A stretch of DNA of 64,000 nucleotides from Spirosoma telluris. Lineage in GTDB: Bacteria > Bacteroidota > Bacteroidia > Cytophagales > Spirosomataceae. The stretch spans positions 7,927,001 to 7,991,000 of the forward strand of contig QLII01000001.1 of the NCBI GenBank assembly GCA_003259005.1. Direction: 5' to 3'. The translations under genes were made by a program, and so were the position numbers. The first letter of the stretch is position 1, and the number at the start of each line of letters is the position of its first letter. Positions 19,608 to 29,845 of the stretch are shown here, piece by piece. Under the pieces are notes generated by a model. That model did not search any database, was not told the DNA's origin, and saw only the letters and a program-made list of their open reading frames with translations.

Positions 19608-22136
19608 ATGGAAGCAAAATTCTCAAACCGCGTCAAGGAAGTCATCACGCTGAGTCGGGAAGAAGCCTTACGCTTAGGCCACGATTATATCGGCACAGAA
19701 CACCTCTTGCTGGGTATGATTCGTGAGGGTGAGGGTGTGGCGGTGGGATTACTGAAAAAACTCGGTATCTCACTCGACGAACTCCGGGTCACTATTGAAC
19801 AGGCCACGAAAGGAACAGCCACCAACAATGTGAAAAATTTAGCGAATATACCCCTGACTCGTCAGTCGGAGAAGACGCTGAAAATCACGTATCTGGAAGC
19901 TAAGATTTTTAAAAGCCCGCTCATTGGTACGGAGCACCTGTTACTGTCGATTCTGCGCGATGAAGACAATGTCGCCACGCAGATTCTCAATAAATTCAAT
20001 ATTAATTACGAAGTCATTAAGGAGATGCTCGAATATCAATCTTCGGGAACCCGCCCGGTGATGGGACCCGAAACCGACGATGACGACAACGACCGTGGCA
20101 TGTTTGGCGGAAGCGGTTCTGGTTCAGGCAAAGACCCAAAAGGTTCCGAGAAATCACGGACACCTGTATTGGATAACTTTGGCCGTGACCTGACCAAACT
20201 GGCTGAAGTTGGCAAACTCGATCCCATTGTTGGTCGCGAAAAAGAAATTGAACGGGTGGCCCAGATTCTGAGCCGCCGGAAGAAAAACAACCCGATCCTG
20301 ATTGGTGAGCCAGGGGTTGGTAAAACCGCCATCGCCGAAGGACTGGCTCTGCGCATTGTGCAGAAGAAAGTTTCACGGGTGTTGTTCGGTAAGCGCGTTG
20401 TTACGCTTGATCTTGCGTCGCTCGTGGCGGGTACGAAGTACCGCGGTCAGTTTGAAGAGCGTATGAAAGCCGTCATGAACGAGCTTGAAAAATCGCCGGA
20501 GGTAATTCTGTTCATTGACGAGTTGCACACGATTGTGGGCGCTGGTGGTGCATCAGGTTCACTCGATGCGTCGAATATGTTCAAGCCCGCATTAGCGCGG
20601 GGTGACATTCAATGTATTGGTGCCACAACGCTCGATGAATATCGGCAGTACATTGAGAAAGACGGTGCGCTTGCCCGTCGTTTCCAGATGGTTATGGTCG
20701 ATGCTACGTCGATCGATGAAACCATTGAAATCCTGAACAACATCAAGGATAAATACGAAGACCACCACCATGTTGATTACACCAAAGAAGCCATAGAAGC
20801 TGCGGTGAAATTGTCAGAACGGTATATTTCGGATCGATTCCTGCCTGATAAAGCGATTGATGTTATGGACGAAGTAGGTGCCCGTGTACACATTTCGAAC
20901 ATCACCGTTCCTGAAGATATTCTGCGACTCGAAGAGCAGATTGAAAATATCAAGAAGGAGAAAAATCAGGTTGTTAAAAGCCAGAAGTATGAAGAAGCTG
21001 CTCAACTCCGCGATAAGGAAAAACGCCTGATCGACCAGCTTGAGCGGGCAAAACAACTCTGGGAAGAAGACACTAAGAAACGTCGCTATAAGGTTACCGA
21101 AGAAAACGTGGCTGAAGTAGTAGCCATGATGACGGGTATTCCGGTGACGAGTGTATCGAACGATGAAGGCAAGAAACTTGTCAACATGGGCGACGAACTG
21201 AAAGGCCGTGTAATCGGTCAGCAGTCGGCCATCGACAAGTTGGTGAAAGCTATTCAGCGGACACGCGTCGGTCTGAAAGATCCTAAGAAACCAATCGGTT
21301 CGTTCATCTTCCTCGGCCCAACAGGTGTAGGTAAAACAGAACTTGCCAAAGTGTTGGCTACCTACCTGTTCGACAAAGATGATGCGCTGGTTCGTATCGA
21401 CATGTCGGAATACATGGAGAAATTCAGCGTTAGCCGTCTGGTTGGGGCACCTCCGGGCTACGTGGGTTATGAAGAAGGTGGTCAGTTGACTGAGAAAATT
21501 CGCCGGAAACCATATAGCGTCGTGCTGTTGGATGAAATCGAAAAAGCGCACCCGGATGTATTCAACATTCTGTTGCAAGTGCTTGACGATGGTATCCTGA
21601 CCGATGGTCTGGGTCGTCGGGTGGATTTCCGGAACACGATCATTATCATGACCTCTAACATTGGGGTTCGTGACCTGAAAGATTTCGGTGCCGGTATCGG
21701 TTTCGCAACCAAGAAAACCGCAGAAACGCAGGATGATCTGATGAAGAGCACGATTCAGAGCGCCTTGCGTAAAGCATTCTCGCCTGAGTTCCTGAACCGT
21801 TTGGACGATGTGATTGTGTTTAATTCGCTTCTTCGCGAAGACATCCACAAGATCATTGATCTGATGTTAGGCAAACTGCTGGGTCGGGTTACGAACCTTG
21901 GCTACACCGTTGAACTGACTGAGAAAGCGAAAGACTTCTTAGCCGAGAAAGGTTACGATCCACAATACGGAGCACGCCCATTGAGCCGCGCTATCCAACG
22001 TTACCTTGAAGATCCCGTTGCTGAAGAAATTCTGAAAGGCGAATTGAAAGAAGGCGATGTGATTTTGGCTGATTACAGTGGTGAAGGCGAAACGCTGACA
22101 ATCACGGTAAAAAAGCCTGAAGCCGTGGTTGAGTAA
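19608..22136 (+). CDS. clpC: ATP-dependent Clp protease ATP-binding subunit ClpC
   Basis: This 842-residue protein has all ClpC parts: two N-terminal Clp_N repeats (about residues 1-145), AAA1 with Walker A GEPGVGKTA (about 233) and Walker B VILFIDELH, a UVR-type coiled middle segment (YEEAAQLRDKEKRLIDQLE, about 463-482), AAA2 with GPTGVGKTE (about 570) and VVLLDEIEKAHPD, and the C-terminal D2-small domain. It unfolds proteins for ClpP degradation. AAGGAG at 19591-19596, 11 bp before the ATG, is a rare good Shine-Dalgarno here. The gene is intact. Confidence 0.97.
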   Translation: MEAKFSNRVKEVITLSREEALRLGHDYIGTEHLLLGMIREGEGVAVGLLKKLGISLDELRVTIEQATKGTATNNVKNLANIPLTRQSEKTLKITYLEAKIFKSPLIGTEHLLLSILRDEDNVATQILNKFNINYEVIKEMLEYQSSGTRPVMGPETDDDDNDRGMFGGSGSGSGKDPKGSEKSRTPVLDNFGRDLTKLAEVGKLDPIVGREKEIERVAQILSRRKKNNPILIGEPGVGKTAIAEGLALRIVQKKVSRVLFGKRVVTLDLASLVAGTKYRGQFEERMKAVMNELEKSPEVILFIDELHTIVGAGGASGSLDASNMFKPALARGDIQCIGATTLDEYRQYIEKDGALARRFQMVMVDATSIDETIEILNNIKDKYEDHHHVDYTKEAIEAAVKLSERYISDRFLPDKAIDVMDEVGARVHISNITVPEDILRLEEQIENIKKEKNQVVKSQKYEEAAQLRDKEKRLIDQLERAKQLWEEDTKKRRYKVTEENVAEVVAMMTGIPVTSVSNDEGKKLVNMGDELKGRVIGQQSAIDKLVKAIQRTRVGLKDPKKPIGSFIFLGPTGVGKTELAKVLATYLFDKDDALVRIDMSEYMEKFSVSRLVGAPPGYVGYEEGGQLTEKIRRKPYSVVLLDEIEKAHPDVFNILLQVLDDGILTDGLGRRVDFRNTIIIMTSNIGVRDLKDFGAGIGFATKKTAETQDDLMKSTIQSALRKAFSPEFLNRLDDVIVFNSLLREDIHKIIDLMLGKLLGRVTNLGYTVELTEKAKDFLAEKGYDPQYGARPLSRAIQRYLEDPVAEEILKGELKEGDVILADYSGEGETLTITVKKPEAVVE

Positions 22137-22157
22137 TCGATAACTGGTTTATATAAC

Positions 22158-22191
22158 AAAGGTCCTGACTTCTGGAAGTCAGGACCTTTTT
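22158..22191 (+). terminator. Intrinsic terminator after clpC
   Basis: A 15-bp perfect stem with a 3-nt loop (tgg; arms aaaggtcctgacttc and its complement) is followed by a T-run. A second GC-rich imperfect inverted repeat (about 22197-22260, beginning gtagcgcgg and ending ccgcgctac) follows before the convergent oxidoreductase gene. Confidence 0.9.
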
Positions 22192-22266
22192 GTTTGTAGC
22201 GCGGTCAGATGTCCGCATAGCAAGAGGCAAATAACTATGCGTACAGGATGTCCGCGCTACTTGTAG

Positions 22267-24021
22267 TTAAATATTCTTCTGTTTGACCTGATCAATTAGG
22301 TATTCCGATGTCCGCATGGCGCTGGCCAGAATCGTCCAAGTTACGTTTTTGTCGCCTTGGGAGACGAATGGTGCGGCATCGACAACAAACAGGTTTTTTA
22401 CATCGTGGGCTTGTTGATATTTGTTGAGGGCTGACTTTTGCGGGTCGTTGCCCATACGAACGGTACCTACTTCGTGGATAATACGACCTGGAGCTGCCAG
22501 TCCGTACCCATGAGCCGTGTTAGGACCAGGCTTGTTTCCCAGCGCAATGCCACCCATTGCATGGATAATTTCTTCGAACGTATCCTGCATGTGCTTGGCT
22601 TGTTTTACCTCATAATCTGACCATTTGTAATGAAAGCGCAACGCCGGAATACCGTATTTATCGACTTTATTTGGGTCAATTTCGCAGTAATTACTTTCTA
22701 AGGGAACCGGCTCGCCCCGGCCCGACATGCTAATGTAAGCGCCGTAGAAGCGTCGGTAATCATCCTTTAAGCCTGCCCCAAAACCGCCGGGAGTTTTCGT
22801 TTTACCGTCGCGACCTGGAATCATACCATTCAGGGCTTCGATACCACCGCCAAAACCAGCGCCAGGCATACCCATTCCACCACCGTACTCAATGTGATAA
22901 CCGCGTGGGAAATCTAACTTCTTGTTGTCGAGCCACCAGGGAGTAAATACGTGCATACCGCCTACACCATCTTCATTGTAGCGTTTGCGATCCATCAGGG
23001 CTGGTATAAAACCTGAACGGCTGGCACCTGTCGAGTCATTGAGGTATTTGCCCACCACACCACTGCTGTTGGCTAAACCATTCGGGAAGCGTGAAGACTT
23101 GGAGTTAAGCAATATACGGGCCGATTCGCAGGTACTTGCCCCCAGCATGACCGCTTTGGCGCGTACAGTCACTTCTTGCAGCGTGATGTTATTTACATAG
23201 CTCACACCCGTAGCCAGACCCGTTTGCGGATCGGTCAATACTTCGCGAACCATAGCCCCATTCACAAGGGTTACATTTCCCGTCTTGACGGCAGGAATAC
23301 AAAGTACCGACGAGGCCGAAAAATCGGCATAGGCCTGGCAACCCCGATTACATTGGTGGCAATAAAAACAGGAACCCCGATCTTTATTGATAGGCTTCGT
23401 CAGAATACTTAAGCGCGAAGGAATAACCGGAATCCCAATGCTCCTGGCCCCCTTTCGAATCATTAATTCATGCAAACGAGGTTTGGGCGGAGGTAGAAAA
23501 ATACCATCGGGCTCATTTGGGAAATTCTCAACGGACCCAAACACGCCGATAAGACGATCTACTTTATCGTAAAAGGGCTTGAGATCATCATAGCCAATTG
23601 GCCAGTCGTCGCCTACACCGGATAGCGAACGACGCCGAAAATCGTCCGGTCCGAAACGCATCGAGATACGGCCCCAGTGGTTGGTTCGACCGCCCAGCAT
23701 TCGGGAGCGAAACCAGCCAAATTCAGTTCCATCTTTAGTGGAATATGGCTCCCCATCAATTTCCCAACCACCCCAGGCTGCATCGAAATCTCCGCCAGAA
23801 CGGGCTTCTGTACTAGCGCCACGACGGGGCGACTCCCAGGGCCATTTCAATTGCGTAATGTATTTAGGATCGGCCGGGTCGAAATAGCCGCCCGCTTCGA
23901 GCAGAATAACTTTTGCGCCTGCTTTAGCGAGCATGTAAGCGGCCATACCGCCACCCGCACCCGAGCCAACAATCGCAACGTCGTAGACAATGGGGGGCTT
24001 TTTTAATTGTGGGATGTCCAT
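22267..24021 (-). CDS. GMC-family FAD-dependent oxidoreductase
   Basis: From the start at 24021 (MDIPQLKKPPIVYDVAIVGSG) the protein has 584 residues. The FAD-binding motif GSGAGGGMAAYMLAKAG is near residue 18, the GMC signature around GGRTNHWGR, a Cys-rich insert (GSCFYCHQCNRGCQAYADF) and the C-terminal GMC_oxred_C domain (HEVGTVRMG, NLFVVDAAPFVSQGDKNVTWTI). Such enzymes oxidise alcohols or sugars. The Cys-rich segment could bind a metal centre. An upstream in-frame start at 24057 exists but is less like the family. Confidence 0.87.
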   Translation of the reverse strand: MDIPQLKKPPIVYDVAIVGSGAGGGMAAYMLAKAGAKVILLEAGGYFDPADPKYITQLKWPWESPRRGASTEARSGGDFDAAWGGWEIDGEPYSTKDGTEFGWFRSRMLGGRTNHWGRISMRFGPDDFRRRSLSGVGDDWPIGYDDLKPFYDKVDRLIGVFGSVENFPNEPDGIFLPPPKPRLHELMIRKGARSIGIPVIPSRLSILTKPINKDRGSCFYCHQCNRGCQAYADFSASSVLCIPAVKTGNVTLVNGAMVREVLTDPQTGLATGVSYVNNITLQEVTVRAKAVMLGASTCESARILLNSKSSRFPNGLANSSGVVGKYLNDSTGASRSGFIPALMDRKRYNEDGVGGMHVFTPWWLDNKKLDFPRGYHIEYGGGMGMPGAGFGGGIEALNGMIPGRDGKTKTPGGFGAGLKDDYRRFYGAYISMSGRGEPVPLESNYCEIDPNKVDKYGIPALRFHYKWSDYEVKQAKHMQDTFEEIIHAMGGIALGNKPGPNTAHGYGLAAPGRIIHEVGTVRMGNDPQKSALNKYQQAHDVKNLFVVDAAPFVSQGDKNVTWTILASAMRTSEYLIDQVKQKNI

Positions 24022-24133
24022 TGAGAAAGAAGAGTGATTAGGAACCTTATTAAACACTGATTAAAGCAAGAAAACTATTGAATTTACTGCTTTCGCTCCT
24101 GAAAGGACTATTGTACTATGCTGCTAGCCTGAA

Positions 24134-24882
24134 CTAGCGCATAGCCTGTACACACTCTTCTACTTTATCTGTATTAATGATATCGACGCCTAATTTCTTT
24201 AACTGTTTCCAACCATTGGGCATGTCAGGAATTGCCCAGAACCGGATGGGTTTATTGTCGTTGTGGCCCGTTTGATCACCCGTTTGAGTTTGTCACGGTC
24301 AATATCGGGAATATCCCCAATGCCATTCCAACGAGAATAAGATTGGAAGTTATCACTGATAAGTGCCACACGCCCGAGGGTTTCTTCATCATAGACTTCG
24401 CTGGGACGTCCATCGAACTGGAGCAGGGGATAGTCGAAATAATTTTGGATTTTAGGTCGCTCACCACTGATGATCACCTGTATGGCCTTTGTATTAGCCG
24501 ACCGATTAAAAACAGGCAGATTTTCCTGTAGCATAGTGATTAATAGAGGAAGCACTTCGGCAGAATTCTCTTTTACGTCGATCACTAAATTAAAGGTGTA
24601 ATCACGCTCGGGGCTTGGTTTATCTTTATTCTGTAAGAATAGGCGCACAATCGGTTTTAAATAGAGCGAGTCGAGGGTTGGGGAACTGGCAGTTGGCTTC
24701 TCGTGCGATACGACTAACTTGCCATTGAGAAGCCAAACATCGGCTTCGATAAAATCGGCACGCTTTTCGTATGCACTCATAAAAGGCCGGAGCTGGGCAT
24801 AATCGTTGTGGGCGTGTATTTTCTGGGCGTAGGTAACTGCTGTCGTCAACCAAAACAAAGCAGGTAGGATGTAGGAGCGCAT
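24134..24882 (-). CDS. GDPD/PI-PLC-like phosphodiesterase, exported
   Basis: Restored length is 249 residues. A signal peptide (to about residue 19, VTYAQ) precedes KIHAHNDYAQLRPF with the catalytic His, FIEADVWLLNGKLVVSHE with the acidic metal ligands and second His, and a TIM-barrel body. The frame breaks near 24259-24263. One added base restores NDNKPIRFWAIPDMPNGWKQ and ends in NTDKVEECVQAMR. Such enzymes cleave glycerophosphodiesters. The exact substrate is unknown. Confidence 0.78.
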
Positions 24883-24995
24883 AAGGAATGACTTAATTTA
24901 AGGTAAAGTAACGCAGCTTAATCGCTAAACCAAAACCAGGCGCTACCTTGCCGTTTCAGACCAAACCGCTAATTTTGACAAAAACATAAATGGAT

Positions 24996-25068
24996 AATGT
25001 ATAATGAACAATGGATAATTAAAAACTGACCCCATTCATCATCCATTATCCATTTCTCATTATTCATT
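24996..25068. repeat. ATAATG-word hairpin between divergent genes
   Basis: Arms 24996-25019 and 25045-25068 are complementary at 21 of 24 positions, built from aatggataatg-type words around a unique loop. The right arm ends 3 bp before the start codon of the fabG-like gene. Confidence 0.7.
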
Positions 25069-25071
25069 AAA

Positions 25072-25818
25072 ATGGATTTACTGAAAGGAAAAGTTGCCCT
25101 CATTACGGGTGCCTCGCGCGGAATTGGGCGGGCAATGGCTCAGAAATTTGCGCAGGAAGGTGCTGCCGTTGCCTTCACGTACTTGTCAAGTGTTGAAAAA
25201 GGCCAGGCGCTGGAAGAGGAACTTCGGGTATTTGGTGGCCAGGTAAAAGGATACCGCTCAGACGCGTCGAATTATCAGGCAGCTGAAGAACTCGTAAGCC
25301 AGGTAATCGCTGACTTCGGCAAACTGGATGTGCTGATCAACAATGCCGGTATTACAAAGGATGGATTGTTGATGCGTATGACCGAAGAACAATGGGATAC
25401 CGTTATTACCGTTAATTTAAAGTCGGTCTTTAACCTGACGAAAGCGGTCACCAAGCCTATGATGAAAGCGAAGTCTGGCTCGATCATTAACCTGACATCC
25501 GTAGTGGGTATTCGGGGTAATGCCGGTCAGTCTAATTATGCTGCATCAAAGGCCGGTATCATTGGGTTTACCAAGTCGATTGCACTAGAGTTGGGTTCGC
25601 GGAATATTCGCTCCAATGCCATTGCTCCGGGCTTTATCGAAACCGAAATGACGGGTGAAATCAACGAGAAAGCCCTCGACGAATGGAAGCAACAAATTCC
25701 CATGAAACGAGGAGGCCAACCTGAAGAAGTCGCTGATTGCGCCGTTTTCTTAGCTTCCGACCTTTCCCGCTATATTACCGGCCAGGTACTACAAGTAGAT
25801 GGCGGAATGTTAACTTAA
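25072..25818 (+). CDS. fabG: 3-oxoacyl-ACP reductase FabG (SDR family)
   Basis: The 248-residue protein is a classical short-chain dehydrogenase. It has the NADPH-binding TGASRGIGRAMA (about residue 14), NNAGITKDGLLMRM typical of FabG, the catalytic Ser in NLTSVVGIRGNAGQ, the YAASKAG Tyr-Lys pair (about 154/158), and IRSNAIAPGFIETEMT. FabG reduces 3-ketoacyl-ACP in fatty-acid elongation. It is followed by a junction hairpin and a VWA-type membrane protein. Confidence 0.93.
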   Translation: MDLLKGKVALITGASRGIGRAMAQKFAQEGAAVAFTYLSSVEKGQALEEELRVFGGQVKGYRSDASNYQAAEELVSQVIADFGKLDVLINNAGITKDGLLMRMTEEQWDTVITVNLKSVFNLTKAVTKPMMKAKSGSIINLTSVVGIRGNAGQSNYAASKAGIIGFTKSIALELGSRNIRSNAIAPGFIETEMTGEINEKALDEWKQQIPMKRGGQPEEVADCAVFLASDLSRYITGQVLQVDGGMLT

Positions 25819-25823
25819 TGAAG

Positions 25824-25906
25824 AGTGAAGAATTATGAGTGAAGAATAGCTCAACTCATGGGTTACTGACTTTATATTCATCATTCTTCATTCATAATTC
25901 TTCACT
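25824..25906. repeat. GTGAAGAAT-word hairpin between fabG and the VWA gene
   Basis: Arms 25824-25847 and 25883-25906 match at 23 of 24 positions. The element starts 5 bp after the fabG stop and ends 5 bp before the next start codon, filling the whole intergenic gap. Confidence 0.8.
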
Positions 25907-25911
25907 AAAAA

Positions 25912-28052
25912 ATGCGCTCTGACGTTATTTTTCAATCCTCGCCCTGGTGGATTTTGGTTTGCCTGCTCGTGGGAGCAGCCTATGCGTTCGCCATGTACCA
26001 ACCTCTTCCCCGACTGGCTGGCAGTGGGGTACGGCCTGGATTGGCAACAGGTAGTGGTTTCGATAAACGAACCACCTATGGGTTGGCCGCGCTTCGGTTT
26101 GTTGTCGTGAGTTTCCTGTGCTTTTTACTCTTGAATCCTCTGATTCGGAGCCTCAGGACACTCACCGAGAAACCCAAAGTTGTTCTGGCAGTTGACAATT
26201 CTGAATCGGTAGCGGCTGCGGGTCGTCCTGCACTCAACAAGGCATTAGCGGGCTTGCAAACCCTTCGGCAGCAACTGACCGACAAAGGGCTGGACGTGGC
26301 CATACGAACGTTTGGTGATAGCGTTACGGATGCCGACCTCACTCAAATTCCCTTTACCCGGCGCACAACCGATTTGTCGGGCTTATTGTCGGGTATTCGT
26401 TCTGATTACGAAGGGCGCAATCTGACGGATGTTGTACTCGTATCCGATGGGATTTTCAATCAGGGCATGTCGCCCACGTTTGGCCAATATCCATTTGCCG
26501 TACAGACGGTTGGCTTAGGGGACACGATTCCGAAAAAAGACATTCAGCTTAAAGGCGTTGTTGCGAATCGGATTGCCTATCTGGGTAACCAGTTTCCCGT
26601 ACAGGCCGAAATTGTGAGCAATGGCTTTCAGGGACGAAGTGCCACGGTCGTATTGCGACAGAATGGGAAGGAACTCGGTCGGCAGTCGGTCAATTTTGCC
26701 GGAAAGAACGATTCATTCAACCAACTGACCTTTCAGGCCACGGCCACACAGAAAGGCGTTCAGCATTTTGTGGTCGAAGTGCTGCCACAGCCAGGCGAAT
26801 TCAGTACGCTAAATAACCGTCAGGATGTTTATTTAGATGTTATAGATGGCAAGGAAAAAGTGCTTCTGCTGGCATTGGCTCCCCATCCAGATATAAAAGC
26901 GATTCGGAACATTCTGGAGCGAAATCAGAATTACGAACTTGATATTCGTATCCTGACCGGAACACCCGCCGAAGCAACTCCACCTGCCGACAAAACCTAC
27001 GACCTGATTATCCTGCATCAGATACCTGATAATGCGGGTATTGGTACTTCGGTAGTCCAGCGGTATTTGACCAGGAATACACCCGTGCTGTTTATACTTG
27101 GTAATCAATCGGCACTTGGCCCTTTCAATACCTCTAACTCGGTAATGCAGGTGTCGGCCCAACCGAATCAGAGTGATAAAGTAACGGGTGTTTTTAACCA
27201 GGAGTTTAAGCAACTCAACTTCGATCCGGCCAAACTCGACATTCTGTCGAAACTCCCCCCCTGTTGACCCCTTACGGTGACTATCGATTGCAGCCAGGCA
27301 GTGAAGTGGTTTTATGGCAGCAGGTGGGTAGTATTCGTACTGCCAAGCCATTACTGGCTTTGAATGTAACGAGCCCGCGCAAAACGGCCGTGCTGGCAGG
27401 AGAAGGATTATGGGGATGGAGACTTGAAGAATACGCCCTGACCGATAAACAGGAAGTGGTTGATGAATTGATCCAGAAAGTAATCCAACTGATTTCGGTG
27501 AAAGAAGATCGGCGTAAGCTCCGCGTGTATCCCATCCGTAATGAGTTTGTTGCTGGCGAAAAGGTGATTTTCGAGACAGAACTGTACAACGATATCTACG
27601 AACGGCTGTACGATAAACCTGTCCGACTCGAAATTAGCGACGAAAAGGGCGTAACTCGTTCATTCAATTACACCCCAACGGCAGCTAATAGTCGGTTTGA
27701 GATTAGCCGTCTGCCCGAAGGAGCCTATCGGTTCAAAGCGAGCGTAACGCTTAATGATAAGGCCGAGCAATCGTCGGGGCAGTTTGTGGTGCGCGATTTG
27801 CAACTCGAAGCCCTCAACACCACTGCCGACCACGGTATGCTCCGGCAACTAGCACAGCAAACGGGCGGGCAATTTTTCACGGCGAGCCAAACTGATGAAT
27901 TGGTTCGGAAACTGACGACGCAATCGCACCCAGCTCGACTGACAAGCACCGAAGAAATGAATGAGCTAATCAACTGGCGTTGGTTGTTCTTCGTGGTGCT
28001 GACGCTGGCGGCCATTGAGTGGGGCTTACGGAAGTTTTACGGCGGATATTAA
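25912..28052 (+). CDS. VWA-domain membrane protein
   Basis: Restored length is 713 residues. Two N-terminal membrane helices (SPWWILVCLLVGAAYAFAMY; LRFVVVSFLCFLLLNPL) precede a von Willebrand A-like domain (VVLAVDNSESVAAAG, with the MIDAS DxSxS; VVLVSDGIFNQGM). Ig-like regions and a final helix (WRWLFFVVLTLAAIEWGL) follow. This matches the large Bacteroidota BatA/VWA-type membrane proteins thought to organise envelope complexes. The frame breaks at CCCCCCC 27255-27261; one extra C joins KLPPLLTPYGDY. Confidence 0.8.
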
Positions 28053-28067
28053 CCTGGTTGTCATTCC

Positions 28068-28142
28068 TAGTGCTTTACCAAAGTAGATTCTTTTGTTTCT
28101 CGGGCCGATGCCGCCCCGAGAATCTAAATTGGAAGAGTACTA
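28068..28142. repeat. GATTCT/AGAATC hairpin-family element, short copy
   Basis: The ends ctagtgctttaccaaagtag and ctaaattggaagagtactag form an imperfect 25-bp terminal inverted repeat around an inner hairpin (ctcggg...ccccgag). Its last TA (28141-28142) is the target site of the adjacent IS630 element. Confidence 0.75.
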
Positions 28143-28145
28143 GTG

Positions 28146-28177
28146 TTTTGACTTTTTGTGTCTGACGGGTATTTTTG
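28146..28177 (+). promoter_or_regulatory. IS630 transposase promoter
   Basis: TTTTG at 28146-28150 and TATTTTTG at 28170-28177 are separated by 19 bp, close to the Bacteroidota -33/-7 arrangement. The transposase ATG lies 22 bp downstream. Confidence 0.6.
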
Positions 28178-28199
28178 AGGTAAACCTTGTACGCCCTCT

Positions 28200-29325
28200 A
28201 TGAAAAAGTACCATGTCACCTTGACCGATCAAGAACGCCAGCACTTACAGGCTATCATTGCCAAACGCAATGCCAAGAGTCAGGCCGTTAAACGAGCTTA
28301 TGTCTTGTTGGCTGCCGATGAGAACCAACCTGACTGGCTGAAAGATCAACACATTAAAAGCACCTATCAGGTTAGTATTCGTAGCATTGAACGCCTACGG
28401 GAGCGCTTTGTAGAAGATGGTTTCGAGTTTGCCCTCAATGGTAAAAAGCGCGAAAAGTATAAAGATGTCGTTTTTGATGGCGGAGTAGAGGCTCATCTGA
28501 TTGCGCTACGGTGTAGTAATCCACCGGCTGGATATGCACACTGGACAGTACGTTTATTAGCCCAGAAAATGATCGAATTGAACTATGTCGAAACAATTGG
28601 TCGAGAGACGGTGCGCAAGATGCTGAAAAAAACAAGCTTAAGCCCTGGCGGGTCAAGTCGTGGGTAATCCCGAAGCCTCTGCCGAATTTGTCTGCCAGAT
28701 GGAAGAGGTACTGGATGTATACCAGCGTCCATTTGACCAGAAACGGCCAATTGTATGCCTGGACGAAGCCCGTCGGCAATTAGTTAGCGAGACCCATCTG
28801 GGTTTCACAGATAAAAACGGCGTTGACCATGTTGATTATGAGTACAAACGAGAGGGTGTCGTGGAGATCTTTATGGTCGCTCAGCCCTTGGCTGGGCAGC
28901 GGCAGGTGGTGGTCACCCAGAGTCATAACAGCATCGAATGGGCGAAGGTAGTGGGCCGTATTGTGGAAGAATGGTATACGGATGCGGACCGGATCACCTT
29001 GGTACAGGACAACTTATCGGCTCACCGAAAAGCAGCCTTGTATGAGGTATTTGAGCCAAAACGGGCGCGCACTATCCTGCAAAAGATTGACTTTGTCTAT
29101 ACACCTAAGCATGGCTCCTGGCTGAACGTAGCTGAAATTGAATTAAGCATCCTAACCCGCCAAGGCTTAACGCATCGGGTAGCCAGCCAGGCCGAGTTCG
29201 ATCAGCAAGTACAGGCTTGGGTAAGCCAACGAAATGATAAATTGGCCAAAGTAGACTGGCAGTTTACAGCGGAGGATGCCCGAATTAAACTAAAACGGCT
29301 TTACCCGTCAACGATTGAGAGTTAA
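28200..29325 (+). CDS. IS630-family transposase (two frame breaks)
   Basis: Restored length is 375 residues. The N-terminus is a winged/HTH DNA-binding region (LTDQERQHLQAIIAKRNAKS, STYQVSIRSIERLRERFVEDG). The C-terminal DDE domain has IVCLDEARRQLV (first D), LVQDNLSAHRKAAL (second D) and TPKHGSWLNVAEIELSIL (E). The frame breaks at A7 28626-28632 and CCC 28669-28671. Adding one base at each gives MLKKNKLKPWRVKSWVIPEA, the normal family sequence. The A-run could instead be a programmed -1 site, but the second break argues for sequence error. Confidence 0.85.
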
Positions 29326-29418
29326 AACACTAGTCAAGTAGTGTCGTTAAGGGTAATTTGCTTATTGTTACTAGCTTAACAACAAATGCCCACCAATGAC
29401 TAGATCTAACAACTAATG

Positions 29419-29550
29419 ACTAGTACTCGTCCAATTTAGTTTCTTTTGATTCTACTAGATTCTTTTGATTCTATTAATTCTGATAATCAGGTATCTAGTA
29501 CCAAAAGAATCTAGTAGAATCAAAAGAATCTAAATTGGAAGAGTACTAGT
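29419..29550. repeat. Near-perfect 132-bp GATTCT hairpin element
   Basis: Arms 29419-29467 and 29502-29550 are complementary at 47 of 49 positions around a 34-nt loop. The arms are made of GATTCT words 9-10 bp apart, and the tips read actagtact. It is the best-preserved copy of the GATTCT/AGAATC family. No ORF lies inside, so it resembles a MITE or structured intergenic repeat. The rest of the 29333-29666 gap shows nothing else. Confidence 0.85.
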
Positions 29551-29666
29551 TACTTAATACCCCTGACGTTGAAGGGGGGTAAAGGTTCCTAAACTATTTT
29601 ATGTAAAATCAGTGTTTTCTGCTTATAAGGCAGAGACCTAATCTTCGTTTATTCGTCTCATAAACA

Positions 29667-29845
29667 ATGACTACGATGGAAACGCCAACCCAACCAAGAC
29701 CGCCCGCGAAAAGATCCGCAAACTTGTGGAAGTAAAAGAACAGGTTCAGCGGGAAGTTCGGGAGCGATACCAGAATGATCCTGAGTATCGGGCTGTATTT
29801 GAAAAATTGAGAACGGAAAATACCGAAAGACGTAAAAACAAATAG
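29667..29845 (+). CDS. Small charged protein upstream of DUF6169-like gene (frame interrupted)
   Basis: If one A is added to AAA at 29680-29682, a 59-residue protein results: MTTMENANPTKTAREKIRKL, then highly charged helical sequence (KEQVQREVRERYQNDPEYRAVF). Without it, the ATG frame stops after about 22 codons. It overlaps the start region of the DUF6169-like gene, suggesting co-translation. Family and function are not recognised. Confidence 0.45.

Larger units (their letters stand above)
28143..29330 (+). mobile_element. IS630-family insertion sequence
   Basis: The 1188-bp element is flanked by TA (28141-28142 and 29331-29332), the expected IS630 target duplication. Its ends are inverted: gtgttttgact on the left and the complement of gtgttttaact on the right. 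It has its own promoter (28146-28177) and one transposase gene. It inserted at the TA ending the neighbouring GATTCT-family element. Confidence 0.85.

Noticed and set aside
20814..21848. A long open frame of 344 codons on the minus strand inside clpC
   Set aside because: It is antisense to the highly conserved clpC gene and encodes no recognisable protein.
28626..28671. Programmed -1 frameshift in the IS630 transposase at the A-run
   Set aside because: A second break 40 bp on also needs one added base, and the same kind of break affects housekeeping genes, so sequence error is simpler.
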